Source of the DNA: Phoronis australis
Lineage: Eukaryota; Phoronida; Phoronidae
Length of the DNA stretch: 64,000 bases
Direction of reading: 5' to 3'
Assembly: GCA_002633005.1 (NCBI GenBank)
Contig: NMRA01000116.1
Location: 786,047 to 850,046 of the forward strand
In this document: piece by piece, positions 23,069 through 36,200 of the stretch
Layout of the letters: each line of letters begins with the position of its first letter
Position numbering within the stretch: the first letter of the stretch is position 1
Program-made: the position numbers and the translations under genes
Notes under the pieces: generated by a model
Seen by the model: the letters and a program-made list of their open reading frames with translations, nothing else
Told to the model about the DNA's origin: nothing
The model's database searches: none

Positions 23069-24285
23069 CAGGGTCCTTTCACAATCACAATAACGTAAAC
23101 AGCACAATTGCAGTGAGATAGCACATACAGGCTCTTTGAACCTCCTCTGATCAGCCTTCAACAAAAATTTGGCACTATTTTCCAGCTCTGTTACAGTGCC
23201 ACAGGACATCCAATTTACAAAAACTTCAGTTTGTTTATTCCAATCTGGACATTAGGTAAAAACTGGTTTTCGGCAAATATTGTACACGAACTTCATCCTT
23301 TCCAGTACTTCCTTTCCAAACAATACACTTACTTTGATTTTAATGGATTCCTAACTGTCGTCGGTTCTCAATCATTAACACACGATTTGAACAGCGAAAT
23401 TTGGCCAACTGTATTCTGAATACTGGCCTGCATATTGCTGTAATATACATATCCATTACAGATTTTTTTAACCGTGCCTATACATACTCAATTGACTATT
23501 TGATATATACTTCTGAAAGCCAGCTTTGATCTTCAACATCAAAACGTGGCTGCTTAAAAACCTCAAGAAATGGAATCGTATTTCCTACAACTCGACTAGC
23601 AGTACCTCTAATCCCCAAAGACATACACAAAATGCAATTTTCTTTACATCCGAAGACCAACAATTTTTGTTCTTCTCTGCCACCTAATATTGTGTGTCTT
23701 TGTCTGCGGTTACTAGGTTACCAATTTAACCAGTTATTTAATGAACTTGAGTAGTCTTTGAGAGCGCATTGTGCATCTTCCTTATCTTCATATTCTGAAG
23801 TTGTATCTATTCAGACACAATTCAGATACCAATTTTCCTATTTTCACAAACATCGTTATATTATGACATTTAAATAACTTGCACTTCACATAATAAGATC
23901 ATCCCACCAACCGCTATCAAAAACCTTTTTAAAATCAACAAAAACAGTATAAGCTACTCGTGAACTTTAAAGTGTAATTAATTGATATTGTCAAAGTGAT
24001 TTTAGTTACAGTAGGAAACAACTTTTCATTACCAATATATAGTCAACTATGCTACAACCACGAGACGCAACACATATCAAGATCTTCAGCTAAAGCAGTA
24101 CCGTTCAAGACATAGAAAAGTCTCCTGGTGAATTAAATTGCCTCAAAGTTTCACCAGATGGAACAACACGAGAGCAAGAGAGAATTTAAGAGGACATGAG
24201 TAAAATGTATAAAAAACAAAGCTGACATTTAAATAATAACAGGAAGTGTAAACCAAAATAATTCTCCAAAACATAACAAATCCAT

Positions 24286-27200
24286 TTACATCACAGAAAC
24301 AAGGGTAGAAATGGGACTGCCATTTCTGAATAACACAGTAGACACTTGATCTCCACGTCTGAGTATTTTGCTGTTAAGGACATCCTCAATCTGCAAAACC
24401 AAAACAAGTGGTTCAAAACAGACTCAATTTGATTTTCATGTATCAAATTATGAAAATCAACAAAGGCCAGCTTATGTTTATGAAACATTTGGAAAATTTT
24501 ATGGTCTATTTAAATGACGCCATTAGTGTACAAAACAGAGAAAACTTATTAGAATTTCCAAAGTATGTAATTCCCTATATTTGGAGATAATGTTTAATCA
24601 CAACACTGTTAACATTCAGATTGGCTACGGCAGTTCACAGACCTCTTACTATCAGATGTTGGTAAATCTCTAAAATTCCATGATCACAGAATTCCCTTTT
24701 AAAGATATTTTCATCCAACTTTTTAAGTATACAAATTCGGAGTATACACGCTTTAGAGTATAGAACAAGGAAAACTGAGTCTGTTAATAGATCTTATTAT
24801 TTCATGGATTATAGGTGCATTGTTGGAGGAAGAACCCAAAACCAGGTGTACTGCACAGTGCTACGAAGCGTCCATACTCCCAAAATGAAATCTGAGTAAT
24901 AATCCCTTCTGAGTGAAGGTCTTCCCAATTAAAACCCCAACACTGACTAGTAAGCCTTCTCTTGACAACCAAATACAGTTCTGATGACATGATCAGCGCC
25001 AACAGTGTCAAACATACCTGAGATCAACAAAATTAATATGACACGCCCAGCACCGGCATGATTCAGACATACCTCATCAACAAATATGATACCAATTACA
25101 TGATCAGCACCAACAATGATATACCTCAACAGTGTTTTCACACATACCTAATATCAACAAATATGACATGACCAGCACAGACAATGATTCAGACATACCT
25201 TATCAACAAATATCACCGTGACGTTACTTTTGAAGAGACCAGCACCAACAGTGATGCAGATACACCTTATTGGCAGGAAGAGATTGGCAAATATCGTACT
25301 TATGATAAGACCAGCACAGGCAATGATTCAGACATACCTAATATCAAAAAATGGTACTGATGACAGGACCAGCACTGACAATGTTTCAGACGTACCTTAT
25401 CAACAAATATGGCACCCAAGGAGCGTCCAGTAGCTACATCCCACAGTGTCACTACACCATTACCACTGTTTGTACAGTAAGTCAGAACATGGCGACCACT
25501 GTGTGACACAGACACAGCCACATGGTTTTTCAACTTCATATGTCTCACACCTGCAGCACATGAAATGTTTTTGATGTTGAGTAAACATTTTAAAGAAACA
25601 CTTCTTGACAATTAATACTAATACGAGCATTATAATACAGTGACTCGTATTAGCACATTTTCAGTCAGTTCAACTGAAATTTAATTAATTAAAAACCATC
25701 AAATATTTATTGAAAGGATGCCTTCACATTTAAACTTACTGTACAAATCCAAAGTAAAAACCTAATATTATCCACACATAACTGAAGAACTTTCATGTTT
25801 TATCCATCCAACTGTACAACAGTGTCATATATTTGAAACCAGAATGCTGCATACTGAATAGTGTGCATCAAACTAAATTACGTGTGATTGTACTTTAATT
25901 ACATTGTAATTCGCAGCATACAGGACTACTGTAAGTTTCAGACTTGTAATTATTGTAAGACTTATTTCATATTAAAAGATCATGTTGCAAAACTAAACAG
26001 TAACATAATGAAAGCTCTCAATTAGTCACTATCAAGACTAGAAATGTTTGATAAGATTCTGATGCAAAGTACACATATTGCTAGGCACAAAACAAAAGTT
26101 AAGAAATCTAAAATTGCCTCTTTGGTATAACTCTTAGATCAACTTGAAAGTTAACAGCAGAGTTCTGCTTTATGAAAGTGTCTCAAGACTGAAATTTAGT
26201 TTTACGCTGACTCCCACTTCACAATGGCTGAAAAAAGGTTTAGACAATTAATAAATAATGAGCTCATCACAGGTCTAAATAATTTATAGAACCCAGTAAT
26301 TAGTGGTTTTGTTTGTATATTCTCAGAGATTTTAAACTTGAGTACAACAGAGACTTAATTATTTTTCAAAAATAATTGTGTTGAGCGTAAGACCAAATTT
26401 TTTCTCAAGTCTTAAGTGACTTTTCACAAAACGTGACCCCACAAAAGTGACTTTTCACAAAACGTGACCCCACAAAAGTGACTTTTCACAAAACGTAACC
26501 CCACAAAAATTTATCTTCTATTATGCACACAGTTGCCTTGTTGTTAGTCAAATACCTTTTTCAACGTCCCAGACATGATAATACACAGCCTTCTTGTGCA
26601 TCTTCTCCACTAACGAGGCTGTTGATATGATCAGAAGATTGTCCGTGTTAAACATCAGCTGCGTGTTCAGGTAGTGATAACACTTGTGGTGCCATCTGTG
26701 AACTATACATCCTGTAAAATGAAACCATGACACTAATGTCTTATGAATTGATCAGTAAAAGCATTTTTGTTGCCATAATCAAATGACCTCTATTTGGTGC
26801 AAAGTGTATTTGTGTAAAGGATACACTGCACGTTAAAAAGTCTGTATTCTAGCCAAAAGCAGATGTTTTCAAGATGGAACACTGTGTGCCTACGATTCGA
26901 TTTGAGAGTTACAGAAAATACAAAACAAATCGTTATCTCCCTCTACAACTCCGAAAAGTTGGAAGAAATTGTAGCAACTTTGTTGAAGTTGAACCCAAAT
27001 TCCCAAAATATCAGTACTAGTCTTTCTTTGAAGAGCTGATTATGATCTGGACACATGTTATCTCAATGAAGACAATCTTCTGCTACTGCACTCTGTCAAC
27101 TGACTTCACTCAAGCAATTCCACATCTTACTGAACTTACCCTGTCTCAAGACATATGAGAAAGGGCAATAGTTGCGGAAACCACTCTTGAAAGGGTTTCT

Positions 27201-30200
27201 TAAAGATGAAACAATTCAACAAAGCCACATCGTTTTGCCTTGATATGTTCACCGGAAAAAATTCAGATGCCAAAAAATGACCCATGAGCCTTTTGTACAT
27301 AAATCACAAATTCATGACTGTCCTGGTGCAAGCTAAGAGACAAGAGTCTGAATGCCCTGTACTCTACCAACAAACTTCTGAATCAGTCTTTCTTTAAATT
27401 AGTATATCACTCAAGCAATTCCGTATCTTACCTATCATGAACTCTCACATAGGCATTGAAAGTAAACACCGATTAAATTAAAAATAATAAATTTGTTATT
27501 GATGTACGTGTACTATCTGTCAATCACTTGTCAATCACCAGTTAGGTTGCTGTCAAATAACGAGGAGGCAGTGTGGCCTAATGGCATAAGTGTCCGTTTT
27601 CTTTACTAAACGTCGTGAGTTTAGTCGCATTGGGGCACACTGCTAGACCTTGAGTCAGGTATCTGGCTCCTCAGCTAGGTTTTAAGTTAATGGTTCCAGT
27701 GCAATTGGCCCACCTGAGCAACCTGCGGACGTCTAGTGCAACGTGTACCAGACCACCTGCAGTTACGTTTTTTAATGAAATGGTGAAAGACAATCACCTT
27801 TCTTCAAGTTCCATACAACAATCCCTGGTAGTGTTCTGCCAGCATGTCCAGGCTCAACGCTATGCACAACCTTCTCAGTCATCATAGCCAGGTACTGGCC
27901 ATCAAATGACAAACAGGCAGTAAACAGTGACATGTCATACTGTAATAGACAAAAAGAAAAATAATAAGCACAGATGTGTGAAAGACAAATGGAAAAAGAA
28001 TTAAACACAGATGTGTCAAAGAGTGTGGATGACGAGCACACTTAAAAACACATTTTGTCAAAGTGGAAGACCCAAACAGACACATGGTCAATAGTGATTG
28101 CCAAAGTACAAAAGACGAACACACGCACTGGGGATTTCTGAAAAAGTCCTCACTAATGTAAAGCCCCCATTGGGGCTCTTCAGGAAACCAGCCTCAAAAA
28201 AGCCCCCAACGGGGCTCTTTAGAATGTACGTCCAAGACATTGTTAACATTCGAGCAAGACATTAATATTCTCAATTTTTGGTCTTCACAAGGACTGGCAA
28301 AATTATTTCAAGTTGCCACAAGTCAACAGAAACATCACTGGACTTCTGCTGTATTAGCCAAGCTGCCGACAAAGCGAAACCTTTCTCTTACATGATACCT
28401 TAAAAGCCCAAGGCTGAATGAGGGCACTGTAGGCGATAATTATACAAGTTTCCGAAAGAGCCCACAACTTTTTTCAGAAAAAATTTGTTTATGGATGCAA
28501 AAGCAATTCTAAAATTGCTTTTGGAAATCCCCATAAGGTCTCAAACAGAGATGTTACCTCATCTAATACATTGTTCAGAAAATAATGTGAATCTAAAAAC
28601 AATATCCAATGCAAAAGAAAGCAAAATATGAAGCAATGACATGCCGAGAGTGAGTACAAAAACGAGGGCAGACATTTCAAAACAAACCTCTCCATCTACT
28701 GTGTCATTATCTTCTAATCCCACGACAGTATTTTGTTGAATGTCCCACACAAACAGACCAATCAGGTGGTAGACGGTGAATACAGCCACAAGGCCACTCC
28801 TACTCACTTCAAGGTGCTGTGGAAACAAAGACACAGAGAAACCAATTAGTATCAAACTTTACAGCAACTTCAGCTTAAGTGTTTGACAGTTAGAAATGAA
28901 AATTATCAAAGTTTCATGCTTTCCTATACTATGAAGTAATAATTTCAAAAGAATATAGGTCGTGCTCGTCTTTATAACAAAATTTCATTCTTGTGACTTG
29001 AAGAAACCCTTCAAAATGTAGGCTTTTAACTGAAGAGAAAAAGAGGTCTGAATCAAACAAAAACAGAAAATGTTTCGACTCACTACAAATACCAACAGGG
29101 TTTTCAAAAAAAATTAATTATGTTGAAAAAATTTTACCTTCATTCATGCCAAGAATTGTGACACTAATGGCTTAACTCACATTCTTGTGATTTAGTAATT
29201 GACCCAATTATGTTGCACAGAATTAATGAGGAACATAATATGGCAAGTTTATACAAAAATTTTAGGTTGTAAAAGTTACATTTATTGTCTGATTTTCAAA
29301 ATTCAATCACGTGTACTTTTCACAAACTATTCACATATTATAATATGCTACTTGACAACTTTCAAAATAGAAATTTAAAAAATCGACAATACTATTGTCA
29401 CCCACAGTATGATGATCTCATTATCTAAAGAAGATAACAATTGATAACCTGAGGCGATGTAATTAACGACAACAACATGCCGACAATGTCTTTGATCCAT
29501 GCCGCCAAAATTTCAAGGTACACAAACTGGTTGAGTTGCCCAATCTTCGACAGGTGAGAGTGTCAACTTAGGATTCTTTTCATGATTAAGGCTAAATCTA
29601 ACAGCAAATGACATTAATTTTTTTTTGAAAATTGAAAAATTGATCAGAAGAAATTTTGAAAACTATTGGTATAGTTTACTAAGTGCATAAACAAGTATCA
29701 TTGCAGTGGCGGATCTAGGATATCACAAGGGGGGGGCCCAACATTTTGTCCGGCTGTAAACATTTGCGCAAACTGAACCACGATTGTAGATGCGCATAGC
29801 ACCGAATGGGGGGAGGTCGGGAGGGGAGTTCGCCCCCCTCCCGCCCAGGAAATTTTTCTATTTTTACATCTAAAAATCAAGTATTTTCCTTGATTCCTGA
29901 AGTATTATCCAAGAAAAAAAGGCAAAAAAAAAAACACGGAGAACGTGTCNNNNNNNNNNNNNNNNNNNNNNNNNNNNNNNNNNNNNNNNNNNNNNNNNNN
30001 NNNNNNNNNNNNNNNNNNNNNNNNNNNNNNNNNNNNNNNNNNNNNNNNNNNNNNNNNNNNNNNNNNNNNNNNNNNNNNNNNNNNNNNNNNNNNNNNNNNN
30101 NNNNNNNNNNNNNNNCTTCGATTAAAATTCCCATCTTACCAGCAGCTTCTGTTTTTTCATCGTCACTCAGGTTCCATCTTCTTTAAAAAATGAAGTAAAT

Positions 30201-33200
30201 TTTCTTCATTGCACAGTGGAGCAGACGACGGAAACTGAGTCGTAGTGCGCAGCGCCACTGCAGGGTCGCCTGGGATATCGCGGGAGAGCCTATACTTAAC
30301 CATAGTTCCGTTACGAATGCGCTGTGTTCCGAATTTGACACTTGAAATTGGATTTGAGCCCCCCCCCTCTCCCCCAACACTAAAGCTGCACACATTTAAA
30401 TCTTTTTTAATCCGTATAATTTTAATTACCAGGGTTAATTAATAAACTCAACTTTTCCCTACGCTCTTACTGTTTTATTTTTTTTTGCGGCAGCTAAGGG
30501 GGGGGGGGCCCGGGCCCCCTGGGCCCCCCCCCTAAATCCGCCTATGCATTGAACACACGGCTTGACTTTAATTTTTCCAGTTTTTCACGATGTCATACCA
30601 CAGTCTCCAACTATTAATATTGCCAAAACTCTGGCTTCATTAACACTTGGTTTTCCCTAGTGGTGACTCTGTCATCCTGACATATGGACTTTAAAAACTG
30701 TTATAACTCATAGATTCTTTATATCATGTCTCTGGGACAAATCTTGTGACATCTGACTCCTGACAATAGAAAAACAGTGCGACACTTTGTTGCAACATTT
30801 TCACACCTTCATAGAGGAAGCAGGATGATCAAGTGCTGACAAACACTAAGACAGCTTAACAAACCTTAATGACTTTCTGTTGTGGCATGTTAATTTCTTT
30901 TAGAGTCGCAGCCTTGATAAAATCAAACAGGATTGCAGTTGTTCCATCTCCCACGGTCATGATGACACATGGCCTGTTGTTAAAGCTGATTACCTCACCC
31001 CACACTGAGTGCACATCAGTCCTGATAGATGACAGCACCTAAAAGATTAGAGATGTCATCAAAATGAGATGCGTTATTGCTAACTGAAATATATTGCCTC
31101 TCAAAAAGTCTAAAATGCTTCATTTGGCTCATTTAGTTTTTGAACATTCCAATTTTTAAAAATTCTCCATAACTTTAAATGTATGTCCATCAAAAATACA
31201 AAGAACTCTAAAAACTAAATAATAGTGCGGTTAATGCAGCTCTTACCATCCTCACAAATTTGAACAACTTGAAAGACTCGACTTCCAATAGCAAAATAAG
31301 AACAGGACGTGATCTGTACCATTAGCTACCAGTAGCTGTTAAATGGAGGAAACTTGAAAACTTTTACTTACCTTCTTGTTCACAAAATCAATGCCTTGCA
31401 GATTTTCATTGACTAGCATGATGGCCGACTGTTTGTTAACAGGAAGTAAGATGGAGGTAGCTGGTATGACCATCTCAAACAAAGGTTGCAGGCTATTGGA
31501 AGTTAGCACAGAAACCTTCTGAACAGAGTCACATGTCGGGTCAACTGGAACAAACAAGAACACACAATCATGTGGTTAGAACTTAATGCACTGGTTTAGA
31601 GTGTACGCAAAGTCCTGGCATATTTAGGTCCTGCATCATGAGAAATGACTTATAGCTCAAGACAGAAATTTGATCTTACCCTCCCACTTCAGAATTGCTA
31701 AATAAAGGTTAAGTCATGAAATTAATAGCATGTCACAGTCTAAAAATAATTTATAGAGCCTCCTAATTGTCCTATCACAAGCTCCGTCCCCTTGCGAAAT
31801 GTCAACAAAAAATAAGTTTTACTCAGCATCGTGTTGTCAGTCGGATAAAATGGAGGTTTGAAAAACAAAGGTGTGTCAAGAATGCTGCGTTCTGATTGGT
31901 CAGTTAAGCCGTCACTCAAAGTCCTGGCGATAGGTCAATTGGCTAAGAGCGTAGCTATTAAATTTACTTCATTGTAACTCTTGTTCCTCTAGAATCCAAA
32001 TGAAAACGGTTTGTTTTAGAAACATCTGTGAGCTCATGGCAAACTGTGCTGGTATGAGTAAGCCTTTTTGAGAGTCACACAATCCATAGTTTGACTGATG
32101 ACAGGAAGTTTTCCTCGCAGTAAATCTTGTAGGAAGATAGTTAGAGTCTAGTTATATTTCGAATAGCTGTATTGGAAAAGAAGGAAGAAAACATGACCGT
32201 CCCTATTCACAAAACTGTATACAGTCAATTTAAGTACGGCTGAAAAATGTGTTTATTATTTTAATTCTTTAATGAATTGATGCCTTGAAATTCGAGGCTA
32301 TATATTTGTAGCTGACAGGGCCCATTATCACTTCTGCTCTGAATCTGCTCAGATATCAGAAACAGAGACTTTTATTTATCATCACCACTTAATCAATAGT
32401 GAATCAATGGTTTTCTCTTTTTGACCAGAACTTCTTCTTCTCACAGCCAAGATCTTCTAGAAATATTTGCACCTCCACAGGTTATTCTTAGACTAGAACT
32501 TGTTGATAAAATTTCAGAAAACATCTGACGTGAGGCAATAGAATGGTGACCAGAAGGTTACTCCAACTAGGTATCACAGCAGTTAACGTTCACTGAGTAA
32601 TAAATTATTGTATTTGATCAAATGGACAACTGAATAAGGGCTTGATGGCCTTTTATTCAAGTGTGGATGTTTTGTTTGATATAAACTGGTAAGCTGAAGG
32701 GACAAAAAGCAATATGTCATCAAACACGACAGGTACCTGTAGATATCAACAGCACACTAGGGTCACCGGGTATGTAGTGAGAGAGATGAATGTTCTGAGC
32801 AGGCTCTGCAGCTTTCAGGCCCTGACCATGGGTCAGATGGGATGTGTTCCATATCAGCAACTTGAAGTCGCAAAGCATGGTCAGCACAACCTCTCCGGTC
32901 AAACTGGCTGCCATGATGATAGCCTTATCATGTTGTATATTGTGCAGTTGTTTCTGAAACGAGCGCTTCAATGCAGTAATTAACACAGTAATTAACACAG
33001 ATGAGAATTTAATGCCATTTCATAGCATTAAGAATTCGAGCTTCTCAACATATTAGCAAATGAAACTGAAAATAGACCAGCTAATTTACCACACAACACA
33101 GTTCAGTTGTTTGCCAGTGAGGGCTGTTATTGACCAGTGACTGCAAACTACAATTCAGAACTATAAACAGCATGAGTCACAACATTAAGAATGAAGAATG

Positions 33201-36200
33201 ACACATTATAACAAATTGGAGCCTAAACTGCTTGCAGACAAACAGTTTTAATAATCAACTCATTACCTGTAACAGTTGCACGGAACAGAAAAGAGCTACT
33301 ACCTAACAGATATTCAATAAGTTTTTAGATGATTGAAATGTCTCTTTTACTCACTCGGCAGTAAACTGTCATTTCTTGAATAAATGTACCAGCAATAGCA
33401 ACACAGAGGATTGACATGCACCACCTGTGGGGAGGTCACTCATATTGACAAGGTGCCCGCAGGCGTGGTCCCATGGGTCTACATCCGAAATGATGGCTTT
33501 TTTTAGTCTTTTTTTTACCCATTTGATTTGCATATTGGCGCATGCGCCTAAGTTTTGTACTTCCACACAGACCCTTTTGGGCCTAATGACGTGGCAATAC
33601 AGTAATCATCCTTTGAGTGATTTAGCTTATAGAGAGGAACATGCAAAAATTGATAGTAAAAAAAGCATTGTCAAATTTTCGAAATTTCTTGAGAATCTGT
33701 CAAAGAACTCCGAAGATACAAATAAAAACAAACATTAAAATTGCCACTAGGGGGCACAATCTTATGGTAATTGGATTTGTTCAAAAATTCTCTCATGCCA
33801 TCCCATCCATGATAGGAAAACGTCAGTTCTGCAAAATTTCAAGAACATCCACCAAGACGTTTTGGCAGTACAGCAACTGACCCTGTGCAGATGAGGGATG
33901 AGGATATTATGTACCTGCACGTGTGGGTGGAAAAAAATCAACAGAGTACTGCACAGTAATGTTAACAGCACAGCACACAAAGTCCTACCTGTGAAGCTAT
34001 ATCCCAGATGGTGAGCACATTATCGTGTATAGCTAAAAGCTGTTGACCATCATGTGTCACAGTGAATTCATTGTACAAACTTGACAAGTCAACTCCAAAG
34101 CTTGATACCTGAAAGAAAAAATGTAAAGGATTAGCGAAATGCAACCTCAACCTCACATTTAGCTAATAGCCAGAAGTGGCCAATGTAAATGCAAAAAATA
34201 TGCAAAATGTTGTTGCACAAACAGACAAAGGTGAGGTAACAGTTTACACAAGAACTGACACCATGAGGCGTCACCACAGAACAGAGTGTCAAGACTCACA
34301 TTTCAAAACTAGTCACATGATTGTATCCACCAATGAAATGTTACCAAAAGAGCACTGGTGCCCAGAGGGCATCACTTTTATAACAAAACGCATACTGATC
34401 GCGAGAGCATTAGCATATTCTTGGCTCTGCGACATTGCAAGAAGACACGTCGATTAGAATTTAAAATTACTCACCAACTGGCCAGTGTTCAAGTCGTAGG
34501 TCTCTGTGTCTGAACTGGCATTTTTCAGCACCAGTACCTGATTGGACACTGTCACGAACAAGTCATCAATTTTAGCCTCAGGGTCATGGCTAAAGACCTC
34601 CACTCGCCGAATGTCGGACATGTCTTCACAATTGAGGATGAAGAACTTGTTGTCATGGAGACAAATCACAGCCAAGTTACGCCTACACTTAATGACTGGT
34701 GTGGCATGTATAGCTGAGTCATCACCACGGTGCAGTTCAAGTTGATGACTCCCCACTGACTGTGTCATTGTTGGGAATTTATAGAAGTGCACTGCTTCAC
34801 CATTGTAGACTGGAATGGTAACAGGGTAATGTTAAAGCCATCTTTGAAACCAATTGGTTTAGTGTAGAAACTTTGTTTTGTTTTTAAATAACTAAAGGCG
34901 AGTGAGCAATTCCCTAATTACATATCACAATAGCCTGGTCCGGTGTCTTACTTCAGTTTTCAAAGTCATGATTTTGACTTGATCCTCTTAATGCTGTGTC
35001 ATAAACCTGCGGAAAGAAGACAACAGGTGAAATTACCTCTACTTCTGGAGATCAAAACTACTCGGCCAGAAGCTAGCCACCTGAAACTCCCTGATCAACC
35101 ATGTCTGACACTGCTGTATAGAGACCATCCACTAAATGTGAATGCACATGTGAAATCACAATGGCTTTGCATCTACACAATGCTGATGCCAATACATATT
35201 CGACAGAAGAAAATAATAAATGTATTCTATCCAAACAAGACATTTTTGTCACGTTAAACCTGTCCACAACTTCTTATTTATAGACACAGAAGATATCTAG
35301 ATCTGGGGCTGCATGCTCAGTTTGTTACAAAATCATCAAGCTAGCAAAGTATACACCAACCTGTTAAATGTTGACAACCAAACAAAGTCACCTCCCCAAA
35401 GACACAGGGAAAGTTCCTGACAGAGGGCACCACCAGATGATGAAGTAGTTCGGCTGTACTGAAGTCGTACACAAGGACGGTGTTAACAGAAGAGGCAATC
35501 ACTAGTTTGATGGAGTGCAAAGCCACCTGGCACAGATCTGAATCACACTTCACACTGGTGTCAATGTTGTGAATGAGGTAACCATATCGAATATCCCACA
35601 ACTCCAATGACTTTAAGAAGCCTGAAATGACAGAAATCGTAAAGATTGTAAAATACTAAAACAATACAATTACTAGTCTAACCACCTACAAACAGAAGTT
35701 AAATCTCTATTATCTACACTTCACATTTTTAGCTGGCTAAAAATGAAAATTGAATTAGGCCTTTAGCTCTCATAAAATCAACTCATAATTATATTCCTTA
35801 CAATGATACCTGATTAACAAAAAGAACCACCAGCGACTCAGAAAAACACTTCTCAGTTCCTTGCCATGGCCAACCCAAAAATTGCAATTTCAAACAATGT
35901 TTCATGTATGCATTACCTGTGAATTGAGTTGATGAAGGAAATAGAATCCTATAATGGTAAGGAATACTATGGGACTAATTTGATGATAGTAAAAGGTGTA
36001 ATTCAATTTTCACTATTTAGCCAGCTAAACAGGGCGAAATGCAGCTTCAAATAAACATAATGTATCTGAAAATATGACAACATAGAGAATGAAAACAGGG
36101 TGCTTTTTAAATCCCTCTAAGTTAAACAATCTCATTACCTTGTCCCATGCTATTAAAGGTAGCTTCACTGATTTAAGACTCATCAGTGCTGTTTTAACCA

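Larger units (their letters stand above)
24286..35621 (-). other. NWD1-like block 4: WD-repeat exons 21-32
   Basis: Exons: 35621-35392, (small exon near 35080-35037, uncertain), 34809-34475, 34108-33989, 32953-32737, 31544-31372, 31038-30865, 28816-28688, 27939-27798, 26711-26556, 25550-25396, 24390-24286. WD-type strands seen in order: LELWDIR, VLVYDFS, LTIWDIA, LLIWNTS, AILFDFI, LFVWDIQ, IVVWNLK, YHVWDVE, VTLWDVATGRS. Most blades lack the GH dipeptide, as is common in NWD proteins. The last exon encodes 34 residues (IEDVLNSKILRRGDQ...VSVM) in the phase required by exon 25550-25396. Confidence 0.85.

Noticed and set aside
34990-35006. Alternative small exon starting GTTTATGACACAGC (acceptor CCGCAG) for the unresolved NWD1-like junction
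   Set aside because: In the required phase it hits TGA just before its good donor, and the only in-phase donor (GTCAAA) is weak. Kept as second choice behind 35080-35037.
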